This document shows, piece by piece, positions 1 through 13,054 of a stretch of 64,000 nucleotides of DNA; the first letter of the stretch is position 1, and each line of letters begins with the position of its first letter. The position numbers and the translations under genes are program-made. Origin of the DNA: Escarpia spicata (lineage: Eukaryota > Annelida > Polychaeta > Sabellida > Siboglinidae); assembly GCA_963995525.1 (NCBI GenBank), contig OZ023205.1:54480663-54544662 (forward strand), written 5' to 3'. Below the pieces are notes generated by a model. The model did no database searches and was not told the DNA's origin. It worked only from the letters and a program-made list of their open reading frames with translations.

Positions 1-1180
1 TGCAATTCCGCACTGCTCTGAAATCTTCATATCAGCACTAACGGTTAACCTTAAGTCCTTTTCTTTTACAGTAGTACTTAGTACAGTGCCCCCCATTGTA
101 TATTCTACCTCTTCGTTCCCATGTCCTATGTGGAGGCATTTACATTTCCAAAAATTGAACATCATTTGCCACTTTTCAGACCATTTGATCAACCTGTCAA
201 GATCATCTTGTAAATGCTGTCTATCTCCATCACTTTTAATCCTTCTAAACACTTTTGTATCATCCGCAAATTTCAACACCTTGCTTGTTATTTCATCATC
301 CAAATCGTTGATGTATATTAAGAATAATATAGGACCTAATACTGATCCCTGTGGTACCCCACTCAATACCGATTTTCAGTTTGAAGCCTCCCCATCAACT
401 ACTACACGTTGTCTTCTGTCAATCAGCCATTGTTCTATCCAGTTTATTATACCATTTCCTATGTCATGGGCCTTTAGTTTAAGCAGTAATCTTTGATGTG
501 GTACTTTGTCAAAAGATTTTTGAAAATCTAAGTAGACGATATCTACTGGTGATCCCTCATCTACCCACTTAGTGATGTCTTCCAAAAAACATAACATATT
601 TGTTAAGCATGACCTCGCTTTAAAAAAACCATGTTGAGATGGGTTTATCAAGTTTTGTTTAACAAGAAAATCCACCATGTGATCTTTAATTAGTCTTTCT
701 AATAATTTACAAATCACTGATGTTAAACTCAATGGTCTATAGTTCTCTGACTTGTTTCTCGAACCTTTTTTGAATAACGGTATAATGTTTGCTTCTTTCC
801 ATTCTAAAGGAACCACTCCCTCTTCTAATGACAAGTTGAAAACTGTTGCAAGTGGTACGATAATTTGTTCTACAATTTCCAATAGTAGTTTGGGTGGAAT
901 ACCATCCACTCCAGGTGATTTATTATCCTTCATAGCCCTTATGTTCTTAGCTACCATTTCCGGGGTTACAATTAATTGTCCTAAATAGTCTGAATCTGCC
1001 CCCTTGAACTTAGCCTCTGGTATTGGCAGTGAACTAATATCTTCCCTGGTAAACACTGAACTAAAATACTCATTCAGGTCTTCTGCCATTATGAATCCCT
1101 CTGATATTATATTTCCAGCACTATCTTCTAGAGGACCGACCTTATCTTGAACTTTCTGTTTGCTTCGAACATACACTCCT
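1..1180 (-). mobile_element. CR1-like LINE fragment (reverse transcriptase), family A, minus copy
   Basis: Reverse-strand reading from about 1180 gives RT: SPGVDGIPPKLLLEIV, NIIPLFKKGSRNKSENYRPL, VDIVYLDFQKSFDKVPHQ (motif A) and, near 253-280, KFADDTKV (motif C). A stop interrupts the frame at about 373-375 where a Trp codon is expected. The 5' part is missing (it begins at YVRSKQKV) and the 3' end runs off the window. It shares long identical stretches with the plus copy at 4.3-6.6 kb. Inactive. Confidence 0.88.
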
Positions 1181-1249
1181 GAAAATATATCACAAGTTGG
1201 ATCACTTAAATACAATGTGTTGAAAGTAGTCATACATCTCATACATTCA

Positions 1250-4200
1250 AAACACAGTGTTTTCTAATGTTGATTCTGCTATTGGAAACTCTAAAAGGGA
1301 TGTAGTTTCGTAGAGATCGTGAAGGACAGTGAACTTAAATAACCCCTACCAGATACGACGAGTCTAGTTGGGAGTGCACACACTTGTGTACAAACATAAT
1401 ATATGTAACTTGCCTACGATATTGAAGGGAATGTAGTCTAAACTGATGGCAAAGCTCAGGATAACTGTCAGAGGAGTACTGTATTTTGGATTTGTAACAT
1501 AGATATTTAATGAATTTTTTTGAACTCGTTCGATTTTGTCAATAAATGTACGTTGCCAGGGATTCCAGATAACGCTGCAATACTCCAACTCGCTTCTGAC
1601 TAGAGATATATACAAGGATCGCAAAGCCTGTACATCGGTAAACATTGTGCAAACGCGCTTAATAAAACCACTCATCTTACAAGCTTTACAAACACAACGA
1701 TTAATATGATCTTTAAAAGTCAAACTGTCGGTCAATGTGATACCGAGATCTATGACAGCGGTGACCTTAGGCAAAGACTGGCTTAAAATTGTGTAGTCGT
1801 AGGATATACGTTTCTTTTTGTTAGTGAATGACATTATGCAGCATTTCTCAACGTTATGTTTAAGGTGCCATATCTCACACCAAAGACATACACTGTCCAG
1901 ATCCTTCTGCACCAACTGACAATCGGTCACCGACGTAATTTCTTTAAACAAAATCGGAACCATCAGCATACAATGACATTTCACATGAATCAACATGGTT
2001 AGTGAGATCGTTAATATACAAAATAAACAGAAGTGGTCCAATTTATGAACCTTGTGGTACACCAGACAACACTGGCTTCCAGTCTGATGTTTTGCCTTCG
2101 AGGACCACGCGTTATTTTCGGTTGACAAGGTAAGACTGCAACCACTCTATGCATTGCCCGGAATAGCCATATGATATAAGCTTGTGAATTAACAATGGGT
2201 GGGATACTGAATCAAAGACTTTACTGAAGTCAAAATTGTGATATATGCAATGGGCCGAATAGGCAACATTGGTACGATACTGTATGTATTGGTATCTGGG
2301 CCGAAGAGGAGTTTCGGTTCTGGGGCCCGGTTGGTGGGCTAATAAATTCGTTAAATGCCTTCTGTCACACGCTTCGTAATATGACACTAGACAGTCACAT
2401 ACACAACACAAATAAACAGAATCAAACAGTTTCTTGTTGTCAATAGATAAAAAAATGGCGTTCAGGTAACTAGTAGATTAGATACTGTATTTCTATACAT
2501 CACAAATCCGTGTTGGCTGCCCGAAATTGTGTTACGCACATGCTTATACCATGAATCGTATACAACTTTCTCAAAAACTTTGCTAAATAGCAGTAAAAGA
2601 GAGATAGGTCTGTAGCTGCACACATTTCGTTTATCTCCCTTCTTGTACACAGGAACAACATTTGCTATTTTAAAACAAGTTGGACAAATTCCACAGTTTA
2701 AGGACATAATAAAAAGCATAGTTAGTGGACCTGCTAATTCGGCAGCATATTCCCTAAGGATTACACCTGATATATTGTCAGGACCGCATGCTTTGTTTAC
2801 ATCGGTGGTTCTTAGTACCCTGATGACATCATCAAAAGACACATTGATATTAGTCATTGAGTTGGATTGATAGGAGGGAATACTTGGATAAACAAGGCTA
2901 TCTACTAATGTAAAAACAAATTCGAAGTGGTCAGAAAATAGTTCTGCTATGTCAGCTGGACTGTCTGGACTGTCTACCATTGAGTTAAGAAGTTTTAGAT
3001 TAGTTTGTTTGCTTTTGGCAAAATTGAGTAGACGTTTGGTGTTTTGTTTGACGGACTTTTCAATTTCCGATATGTAGTCACAATACCTTTCTCTCTTAAG
3101 TTTCTTAAAAGTGGTTCGTAGTTCAGAACTTGGTAATCAGATAACGAATGCGAGCGCTTCCATGCTTTGTGTGCGGTGTCTTTCTCGTTCAAGGTTGCGA
3201 TCTTATCGTTATCATACCATACTGGGTATTTACGTCCACGATTGCAGACACGAGGAACGCATTCGTTTATGTCATAAAATATATCAAAACTGTCGTCAAT
3301 GTCAGTAGTCTCCGTGAGAAATGACCACGGGATACAATACAATAAGTGTCTTAGGTGATTAAAGTCCGCTTTGCAATAGTTATAAACAAAACGTTTAGCG
3401 GGTTCCTGCTTTGGTCGGTTGGCACATAACAGTTCACAATGTAGGGCGTCATGTGTGGATTTCACCGCCTTGTCTATTTTCTTAACATTACATTCTGCAC
3501 CATGCACAAAGATACGATCTATAGTGTGTGCTCGTTGCACGTGTGATCCATGAATTGGAGCATAAGGCCTATTGAGTTGTTCGACGGTGTCCATTGAATG
3601 TCTGGACAATTGAAATCGCCCAGGAGTAACACACAATCGCAGTCAGGGTTCATAGCTCTAGTGACCAGTTCCAGCGATTTGTCGAGCTCTGACCAGGTGT
3701 CCACATCCGACCAGATCGGGAAGTAAACACACCTTAGGTAGAGGCTTTGTCCCGTCAAGCGCGTTTGAGTCCATACTATTTCCAGATCCAGCCTACGTTT
3801 GGAGATGTCTCTGTCTCTTCTGTATATGTTGTATGTATTTGGCAGTACCTCGTATACGTTGTCGAAAATATCTCCCCGCAGCCATGCATGTTTCGGTTAT
3901 CGCTATGAAGTTGTAGTCATGATCGCTAAAGAAAATGTTAAAGTCTTGTAATTTGTCGACGATGCTAGTAGTGTTCTGGTAAAATAGTTTATGGGTTGGG
4001 CTAGGTCCGGGGTTGGGATTTACATCCCCACTCAGCATAAGCAGAATCGGCAGAAGAGCCATCAAGATGAAACCGGCCGTCACGCGTGTGTGACTCCGTC
4101 GACGCATGTCACCACCGTGATGGAGACCTGATGACTTGTACATTCTTCGGGGACACAACACGAACCGACCCGTGCTGATTCTATGTTGTATTGGGTCGAT

Positions 4201-4310
4201 CGGCATCGGCACTCAGAGACGCCTAGTCAGGGCACAAGAGTGCAGCCACGCGTGACCTCGACACAGCAGTTCAGCTGGTGCAGGACAATAGCGAGTCCTC
4301 GGTGAGCGAT
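1250..4310 (-). mobile_element. Second non-LTR retrotransposon (family B) with 2A-like motif, decayed
   Basis: Minus strand, five broken frames in LINE order. 4212-3793 has a start region, GDVNPNPGP, then endonuclease start (AITET). 3758-3519 has endonuclease LLLGDFNCPDIQW. 3636-2995 is the linker. 2980-2462 is RT with CGPDNIS and KKGDKRNVCSYRPISLL. 2411-2112 has FDFSKVFDSVSHPLLIHKL (motif A). 2128-1364 is the RT C-terminus with RSELEYCSVIWNP. The catalytic YADD reads YADG near 1965 and several frameshifts are present, so it is dead. Unlike family A it has DFSKVFDSVSHP in motif A. Confidence 0.85.
4003..4029 (-). other. 2A-like motif GDVNPNPGP in LINE family B
   Basis: Preceded by a hydrophobic run (FILMALLPILLMLS), the motif GDVNPNPGP ends at Pro 70 of the frame starting at 4212. 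Canonical 2A is D(V/I)ExNPGP; here the Glu is Asn. 2A-like sequences at the N-terminus of CR1/L2-type LINE proteins are known from other invertebrates. Confidence 0.7.
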
Positions 4311-4311
4311 A

Positions 4312-6608
4312 TTGGCACCTTTTACAATAAAATCAATATATAAGTCTTTAAAACCATATAAAATCTGTATAAGACGTAATGCTGTAGACGCACTCACGTA
4401 CCATTCGCGTATATTCGGGTATGAACTTCAATACAAACAAATGATGTGTGAAGAAGAGGGCGTGGGATTCATAGATTTATGGGGGTACTTTGTTGGAAGA
4501 GAAGATATGTACATGAGAGGTGGCCTCCATCTAAGTGGAAAGGGGGCAGCAGTATTTTCAGAGAATCTGCTAAGATCTGTTGACAGTGGGACAGGTTGCA
4601 TCTATTTCAACTAAATTCGTAGGGGGGACTCGCAGAGAAGCCTGAAACTGGAGGCATAGATAAAGACAGCAAAAATAATTCAACAAAGAACAGTCTGGAA
4701 AACTGTTCTGAAGCTGGATATAAATGTGTTTGTTTAAATGCAAGGAGTATAGTAAACAAAAGAAATGAACTAAACATTATGGTAGAAGATACTGACACTT
4801 ACATAATAGGTATAACCGAATCATGGGCCACCACTGATATATCAGATGCCGAATTGGGACTGACAGGATATGTAATGTTTAGGAAAGATAGAATAAGAAG
4901 AAGGGGAGGTGGAGTTATTTTATGTATTAAAGAATCTATCCAGGCTTATGAAATAAAATTAGACAGAGAAGCAGATTGCGAAGAAGCTGTTTGGTGTAAC
5001 ATAGTTACAGGAAACTCAACGTTAACGGTTGGATTAGTTTATCGAAGTCCAAGCATAAGCATAGAAGAGAATGAAAAAATACAAAACGTTATAAGGGAAG
5101 TGAGCAAATGGGACTGTGTTATTATGGGGGATTTCAACCATGGACATATAAAATGGAAATCTCTACAGAGTATGGGTAGTGAGGACCACAAGTTTTTAGT
5201 TTTAGTACAAGATAGTTTCCTTTCTCAACATGTGCTAGAACCAACCAGGGGAGAGAATGTGTTACACATAGTTAATAATAATTAGTTGACAATGTCAGGA
5301 TATGTGAGCCACTGGGGAATAGTGAACACAACCATATACATTTTACCATCAAAGTAAAATCAGAAAGGAATAGTAAAAAGCAGTACTGGAGAAATTTCCA
5401 CAAAGGAAAATATAAGGACATAAGGATATATTTAGCAAAGATAGACTGGAATAACACACTGAAGAATAAGACAGCAACAGAATGCTGGAATATCTTAAAG
5501 AGTGAAATTGCATGCATCAACGTCAAATTTGTTCCCTTAAAAACACGGGAAACGGTCCAAAAAGAAACACTTATCGAAAGAAGCCATTAGAAAAATTAAG
5601 TATAAACAAATGATGTGGAAGTCATATAGACGTACTGGAAATGACGAAGACTACAACATTTATAAAGAAGCACTAAACCAAGCTACAGCTGAAATTAGAA
5701 ATTCAAAGAGAAGCTATGAACAGAAATTAGCTTGTAATATAAAACATGACAGCAAGAGTTTTTATGCGTATGTTCGAAGCAGACAGAAAGTTCAGGATAA
5801 GGTCGGTCCTCTAGAAGATAGTGCTGGAAATATAATATCAGCAGGATTCTTAATGGCAGAAGACCTGAATGAGTATTTTAGTTCAGTGTTTACCAGAGAA
5901 GACACTAGTTCACTGCCAGTACCAGAGGCTAAGTTCAAGGGGGCAGAATCAGACTACTTAAGACAGTTAATTGTAACCCCAGAAATGGTAGCTAAGAAAA
6001 TTAGGGCTATGAAGGATAATAAATCACCTGGAGTGGGTGGTATTCCACCCAAACTACAATTGGAAATTGTAGAACAAATTAGCATACCGCTTGCAACAGT
6101 TTTCAACTTGTCATTAGAAGAGGGAGTGGTTCCTTTAGAATGGAAAGAAGCAAACATTATACCGTTATTCAAAAAAGGTTCGAGAAACAAGTCAAATAAT
6201 TATAGACCAGTTAGTTTAACATCGGTGATTTGTAAATTATTAGAAAGCTAATTAAAGATCACATGGTGGATTTTCTTTTTAAACATAACTTGATAAACCC
6301 ATCTCAACATGGGTTTCTAAAAGCGAGGTCATGTCATGTGCCACATCAGAGGTTACTGCTTAAACTAAAGGCCCATGGCATAGGAAATGGCATAATTAGC
6401 TGGATAGAAAAATGGCTGATTGACAGAAGACAACGGGTAGTTGTTGATGGGGAGACTTCAAACTGGAAATCAGTTTTGAGTGGGGTTCCACAGGGTTCAG
6501 CACTGGGATCTATATTATTCTTAATATATATAAACGATTTGGACGATGATATAGCTAGCAAAGTGTTGAAATTTGCAGATGATACAAAAGTGTTTAGAAG
6601 GATTAAAA
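4312..6608 (+). mobile_element. CR1-like LINE, family A, plus copy, cut by satellite
   Basis: Order is ORF1 esterase end, endonuclease, RT, as in CR1. 4312-4611 carries VGFIDLWGYF and MRGGLHLSGKGAAVF, resembling the last block of an SGNH esterase. 4725-5285 is endonuclease (CLNARSIVNK, IGITESWATT, CVIMGDFNHG). A frameshift follows near 5280. 5610-6251 and 6263-6608 are RT. RT ends abruptly after FADDTKVFRRIKN, where the 76-bp array begins. Confidence 0.87.
4725..5285 (+). pseudogene. LINE AP-like endonuclease domain (family A)
   Basis: Reads KCVCLNARSIVNKRNELNIM, then IIGITESWATTD, GGGVILCIKES, VGLVYRSPS and CVIMGDFNHGHIKW, in the usual order for an exonuclease/endonuclease/phosphatase-fold LINE nuclease. 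The terminal His block is degraded, the frame stops at 5285, and the next segment continues in another frame. Confidence 0.82.
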
Positions 6609-6634
6609 ATTGTGTTCAGTATCAAGCCAGGTAG
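5610..6634 (+). pseudogene. LINE reverse transcriptase (family A), motif A deleted
   Basis: 5610-6251 covers the RT N-terminus (NDEDYNIYKEALNQ, KDNKSPGVGGIPPKLQLEIV, NYRPVSLTSVICKLLE) and stops where one base has been lost. 6263-6634 resumes HMVDFLFKHNLINPSQHGF but jumps from KARSC to VPHQRLLLKL. Compared with the minus copy, about 33 codons holding YLDFQKSFDK are missing. GVPQGSA and KFADDTKV remain. The last codons come from the satellite. Confidence 0.85.
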
Positions 6635-8518
6635 GCAATGAATGTGTGAGACATCGCACATGGCAGGAGGATGACGGCAACAGCGATGTGTTCAGTATCA
6701 AGCCAGGTAGGCAATGAACGTTTGAGACATCGCACATGGCAGGAGGATGACGGCATCAGCGATGTGCTCAGTATCAAGCCAGGTAGGCAATGAACGTGTG
6801 AGACATCGCACATGGCAGGAGGATGACGGCATCAGCGATGTGTTCAGTATCAAGCCAGGTAGGCAATGAATGTGTGAGACATCGCACATGGCAGGAGGAT
6901 GACGGCATCAGCGATGTGTTCAGTATCAAGCCAGGTAGGCAATGAATGTGTGAGACATCGCACATGGCAGGAGGATGACGGCATCAGCGATGTGTTCAGT
7001 ATCAAGCCAGGTAGGCAATGAATGTGTGAGACAACGCACATGCCAGGAGGATGACGGCATCAGCGATGTGTTCAGTATAAAGCCAGGTAGGCAATGAATG
7101 TGTGAGACATCGCACATGGCAGGAGGACGGCTGCATCAGCGATGTGTTCAGTATCAAGCCAGGTAGGCAATGAATGTGTGAGACATCACACATGGCAGGA
7201 GGATGACGGCATCAGCGATGTGTTCAGTATCAAGCCAGGTAGGCAATGAATGTGTGAGACATCGCACATGGCAAGAGGATGACGGCATCAGCGATGTGTT
7301 CAGCATCAAGCCAGGTAGGCAATGAATGTGTGAGACATCACACATGGCAGGAGGATGACGGCATCAGCGATGTGTTCAGCATCAAGCCAGGTAGGCAATG
7401 AATGTGTGAGACATCACACATGGCAGGAGGATGACGGCATCAGCGATGTGTTCAGTATCAAGCCAGGTAGGCAATGAATGTGTGAGAAATCGCACATGGC
7501 AAGAGGATGACGGCATCAGCGATGTGTTCAGTATCAAGCCAGGTAGGCAATGAATGTGTGAGAAATCGCACATGGCAAGAGGATGACGGCATCAGCGATG
7601 TGTTCAGTATCAAGCCAGGTAGGCAATGAATGTGTGAGAAATCGCACATGGCAAGTGGATGACGGCATCAGCGATGTGTTCAGTATCAAGCCAGGTAGGC
7701 AATGAATGTGTGAGACATCGCACATGGCAAGAGGATGACGGCATCAGCGATGTGTTCAGTATCAAGCCAGGTAGGCAATGAATGTGTGAGAAATCGCACA
7801 TGGCAAGTGGATGACGGCATCAGCGATGTGTTCAGTATCAAGCCAGGTAGGCAATGAATGTGTGAGACATCGCACATGGCAAGAGGATGACGGCATCAGC
7901 GATGTGTTCAGTATCAAGCTAGGTAGACAATGAATGTGTGAGACATCGCACATAGCAGGAGGATGACGGCATCAGCGATGTGTTCAGTATCAAGCCAGGT
8001 AGGCAATGAATGTGTGAGACATCACACATGGCAGGAGGATGACGGCATCAGCGATGTGTTCAGTATCAAGCCAGGTAGGCAATGAATGTGTGAGACATCG
8101 CACAAGGCAAGAGGATGACGGCATCAGCGATGTGTTCAGTATCAAGCCAGGTAGGCAATGAATGTGTGAGACATCGCACATGGCAGGAGGATGACGGCAT
8201 CAGCGATGTGTTCAGTATCAAGCCAGGTAGGCAATGAATGTGTGAGACATCGCACATGGCAGGAGGATGACGGCATCAGCGATGTGTTCAGTATCAAGCC
8301 AGGTAGGCAATGAATGTGTGAGACATCGCACATGTCAAGAGGATGGCGGCATCAACGATGTGTTCAGTATCAAGCCAGGTAGGCAATGAATGTGTGAGAC
8401 ATCGCACATGTCAAGAGGATGGCGGCATCAGCGATGTGTTCAGTATCAAGCCAGGTAGGCAATGAATGTGTGAGACATCGCACATGGCAGGAGGATGGCG
8501 GCATCAGCGATGTGTTCA
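6609..8518. repeat. 76-bp tandem satellite, about 25 copies
   Basis: The unit begins near GTGTTCAGTATCAAGCCAGG and repeats every 76 bp with few changes (ACATCGC/ACATCAC/AAATCGC; GCAGGAGG/GCAAGAGG). Each unit holds inverted arms ACATCGC and GCGATGT about 27 bp apart. Because 76 is not a multiple of 3, the 63-codon frames repeated along it are artefacts. Confidence 0.97.
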
Positions 8519-11500
8519 TAATTCGTGTGGACCACAACGTATAAATATGTATGAATTTGGTCTAAGAAAAACAATCTCCCAAAGTGCCGCCCCCCCCCTC
8601 CAATAAGTGCCGCTGGGGCATTTGCCCCCATCGTCCCCCTCGTTATGCCAGTGAGAACAATCAAAGGAAACAGCGTAACGTAAATCACACGATTTCGGCG
8701 ACAACTTACTCAAGAGTACAGACACAATTTTGTACTGCAGATGATTTATTTATACCATAAAATAATCTACACTCTGTATGAGATAAAGGAAACACACACG
8801 AGGCACTTTTATAATAAGTAGTTTAATAATTTGAACAGTGGTTATAGTCAGAGTGTTGCCGACGACATGCGAAAACGCACACTTGTGCCGCGTGCATGCG
8901 TTCGTAATTCTGCAAAATTTACAGTTAACTACATAAAACTATACATCGTTTTAATCCTCATGATGTCTTCTAGCCATTGGAGTCGGACATTTGTATGCAC
9001 TTTACATAGGCCCCTATAACAACCACGAAAAAGGCCGGTGACAGCACTTTTTTAAAAGTGTCTCGTTTTCGCTGGCCTTGCCCATATATATATATACTAT
9101 AATCTTCCATTTGTGCACATTTATATCTATATAAATGTAATTGTTTAAATAAATTACTATGTTGCTTGTACATTTTCAAAATCGAACATAATAGTATATC
9201 TCAATTTATGCTAAACCTAGCCCAAAGAAACTTGGCACACATATTACCTGTATAATATTCTCTGTGTATATTGAATAGCTGAATATTGTGTTTTGTTCTA
9301 ATACATAAATATACGTATACACTGTGTACATAATACAGGTTGTATACTATATGTAAGTAGTATGATATTAAACTAGAAGCTGTACACTGCTACTACGTCT
9401 GATGCATTTAATTTAGTTGCATGTAGCAAGTGCCCTTTTAACCATTGCTCCCTGCAATTTACGTGCCCTTTTTACCAAAATGTCCTTTTGAAAACCTAGG
9501 CAAAACACTGTGTATGTGTGGGTGCGTGCATGCAAGTGTGCACGCGTTTATTTTAGAGCAACAGCAATAACAATGGTTCTCTTGCAATCAAAATAGTTTA
9601 TTGCGCTTTTCAAACATTCCTGTCCAAGTATGGTTTTTCTGGTTAGCTTACACAATACCAAATATTTTAGAATGGGGAAGGTCAAATATATTAGATACTA
9701 GAGACTACTGCTGGAATACTTCTTTGCAACAAAGAACATTAACATCACTTTGTGGTTATCCAATCAATGTCAATTATCTAAGGGACCTCTCATCCAAACT
9801 CTCAAGTGTGCCATGCTAATCTCTTACAAAAGGAATAGCAATATCTGCATAAAACTGTCAACACTCTCAAGCCTTGTCCTACAGTCCACCAAAATCACAT
9901 GAACTCCTGGAGTTTCCCAACAATGACGCCTTCATAAGCCAAATCTAGCGACAGCTTTCAGTCATCCGACTGACAGCTGTCAATCATTGAACTGCCAATG
10001 TATCACACAATGTTGCCAACTAACTGGAGAAGAAAGGGGGAGTTGTAAAACAAAACACAGAGATACCCATCAAATGACCCTAGCAAGAAGCGTGTTCCAC
10101 TTCTACAGCTCGACAGCACCATTCATTCCCAATTACCACATGCGACACCTGTCAATCATCTGACACGTGTCAATCATCTGATATGTATCGGGTGCGATAT
10201 ATCTACAATTTCCAATGCAACCCTTTCGTGACGACGCTGTCTCCAAGTCCACTGTGAGTGTTCAAGCAGTCCCCTATAAATGTCTTCACGTTGCATCAGT
10301 TTTCTCAGCGACTCTTACATCACTATCAAAAACGTGCAAAGGATTAGCTGACAACAACTGTTTGATGATATACACTTCAAATTCTCTTGAAAAAGCTCCA
10401 TGTATAGTCGTAGTACATTCAATAAACAAGTGACAGGGAACAACATGTCGTTACGATACATGCATGATTAGCAAAATAAAATAGGTATTTTACACTTTGA
10501 TACATGATACATATACACATTGTCAATGTAGAAATATAGGACACATTTGTAACTGTACATGTCCAAAATTACCAATTTACAATCCAGCTTGCATAAAGAC
10601 TACCAATATGATTTTTTTACTCGCAGAATTCACATGTAAATACGTCATCAAATCATGTACAAATTTAATAATAAACACACGCACAAACACGGAGAAATAA
10701 AATAACACTAGATACATACGTACACCAAAATGGGTGAGATTCACACCTCTGAATTAAAATGCAAACATAAAATGTATCACACTGGTTGAGATTCTGGTAG
10801 AAACCCTTACACGAAGACAATACTTGCACAGACACACTGTAATACCCGCTCTTCAAAATCTTAAAGCCAATTTGGTTAGGTCGTATATCATTCCACGAAG
10901 TGTACCCTTTTGACATGGCTCACCCCACTTTTCTGAAGTCTACCCAATCTGAAATAAACGTCACGGTTTTGTATACATGACAAGATGGCAAGAGAGCTTC
11001 ACCTAGCGCATCTGGTCATATGACAAAAATTGCAGGACAGTCAACGAATCGGGATGCGTTGGCCAAGTGAAAAAATTCGGTAGACAACCATCAATGTTTC
11101 GTCGTAGTCGAGTGTCAACATTTCTACTTAACTGCACACAACCGATTACGTACACACATATAAATACAGATATTTTGTACAAATGAAAACACGTTCTGCC
11201 TTTAAGTGGGGTTGTTTCTAAGGGGGGCACACAATTGAGCTTTCATGTTGATTAGTTATTGGCATGTACAAATCTAACAGCACCTTTTTTGGGGCGGGGT
11301 AACAACCAACATGTAGACACCCCTCTAGTACAGACTGTAAAGCAAATTAATCTATGAGAGGTTTTTAATCCCGCTTCATAATTTATAATGCTCTTTTCTA
11401 CATTAAGAAATGCCTGTTAGCCACTGCATTCACTCTAAATAATGTGTTGCTGCTCTCTAAAACTTCTACTTTTACAGGACAGCAACAAACTGCAGTATCA

Positions 11501-13054
11501 CAGTCTGCGGAGAAAAAAAAAAATAAAAATAACTTAAATTCCTAGAAAGTTGACTAAATCAATAAAATATTCGCCACCGAATAAAACCTAGTGTAATGTA
11601 CAACAAAACAAACCCGTCTAAAATAAATTAAACACATACAAGAGCCACCCACAATATAAATAAAATTAAAATTAAATAAATTGCTTTACTCTCGGGGACA
11701 AAATGCATGAAAATGAACCAACTTGTTTGAACAGCCGATATATCTCGTGTCATGAACGGCTGCTGCTTGTTCAGAAAACGCGCACTTTGAACTATTGCCG
11801 CATGCAGTCCCATAGAACATGGCGTTACATTTTTGAACCCACACAACTGCTTCAACAGCAGCCAGACCTATAAGGCATCATGAGACAAGGGCGAACACTG
11901 TAAAAAGCAAATGTGGGAAGACTTTAAATAAACTATTAAATGAACATGACGTTCTGGTCAGGGCTATAACAGTTGGTTGGGTTTCATTTCAGGGAACACT
12001 GCTAAATACCGACCAGGTATTCATTATCGATTATTTCTGTCCTAAAAGGCACATTCGCTTGAAACAGTTCGAGTTCAGACTGAATGACCCTTATAAATTG
12101 TGCTGTCTGCAGTGGAATATTACTGTATAAGTTCTGTCCCGTGCAAGCAATTTACGCTCATCAAAATGCGCTCATGCGGAACACCTAAGCTGGGCAGGAA
12201 GGACTGAAACACGTGGGCTAGATATCTAATTTGTTCTAGTCATCTAAATGAATCAGAGAAATCACCAGGAATATAAACAACTATATGAAATCATCAAATC
12301 TTATCAAAATACCTCAGTCACCTGAAAATCAACCATATACAGATGATAACAACGTAATTCGAGGGAGACATTCCATTTGATGGAAAAACAGCAAAGCAAA
12401 ACAAACTATCGCCCTGTGAGAATTTACTACAGCAGCAGAGTTAACGTTTCTCAGCACCCAATGAGACAGTGCAACTGAACGGTATCCATTGATACGGTAT
12501 CCATAGCAATGGTTTCCAATGCATTGATCTGGTTGCCCAGTGAATCTGCGTGAACATCAAAAAAGCAGAGAGCGAACCAGCATTTGTATGCACCGCAGTT
12601 GCTATGGTAACCATTGCCGTTACTACGGTAACTATCATCTGTCTTGCGGGGCCGTCGGTTTCGCTGTTGAAGGCACGGAAGTAACACAGCGTTACAGGCA
12701 TTGGCAGTAACGACAACAGTCTATTCACCGAGAATACAGAAACATTTGTGGCCTCCGTCAAACGACGTGTCATCATCAAGTTCTGACACGCTAACACTGA
12801 CGGTCAGTCGAATTTATAAACATGTACATGGTGTCGATGTCATTCGTATCAACACATTGTGTGGAGTGACTCAGACATAATCCCGTGGCAATGGAGTGAC
12901 CGTAGAATACCATCACGTGCGATTCTGCCACCCTTGCTTGATTCTGACATAACTCACGAGTCGACGCGCAGGCCGTCAAACCGAATGACCGTGACCTGCC
13001 GCCGTGTGTTGGCACCAAATGTGTCGCGTTCGCACACACAGCTGAATGGAACTT
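8519..13054. other. AT-rich 3' flank, no gene recognised
   Basis: Downstream of the Cav1 stop codon, so the nearest part (below 13055) should be its 3' UTR. No AATAAA-type signal on the minus strand stands out close to the stop, so I cannot place the transcript end. Contents: a G/C homopolymer patch at about 8587-8600, loose GTCAATCATCTGA-like repeats at about 9950-10190, and two X-box-like palindromes near 12.6 kb. No open frame resembles a known protein. Confidence 0.5.
12597..12645. promoter_or_regulatory. Two X-box-like palindromes (possible RFX sites)
   Basis: GTTGCTATGGTAAC and, about 20 bp on, GTTACTACGGTAAC resemble the imperfect inverted repeat bound by RFX factors (GTNRCC, spacer, RGYAAC). 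They lie about 0.4 kb past the Cav1 stop. Prediction from sequence only. Confidence 0.3.

Noticed and set aside
6622..8333. Series of 63-codon minus-strand frames
   Set aside because: They are the 76-bp satellite read in rotating frames, spaced by exactly 76 bp.
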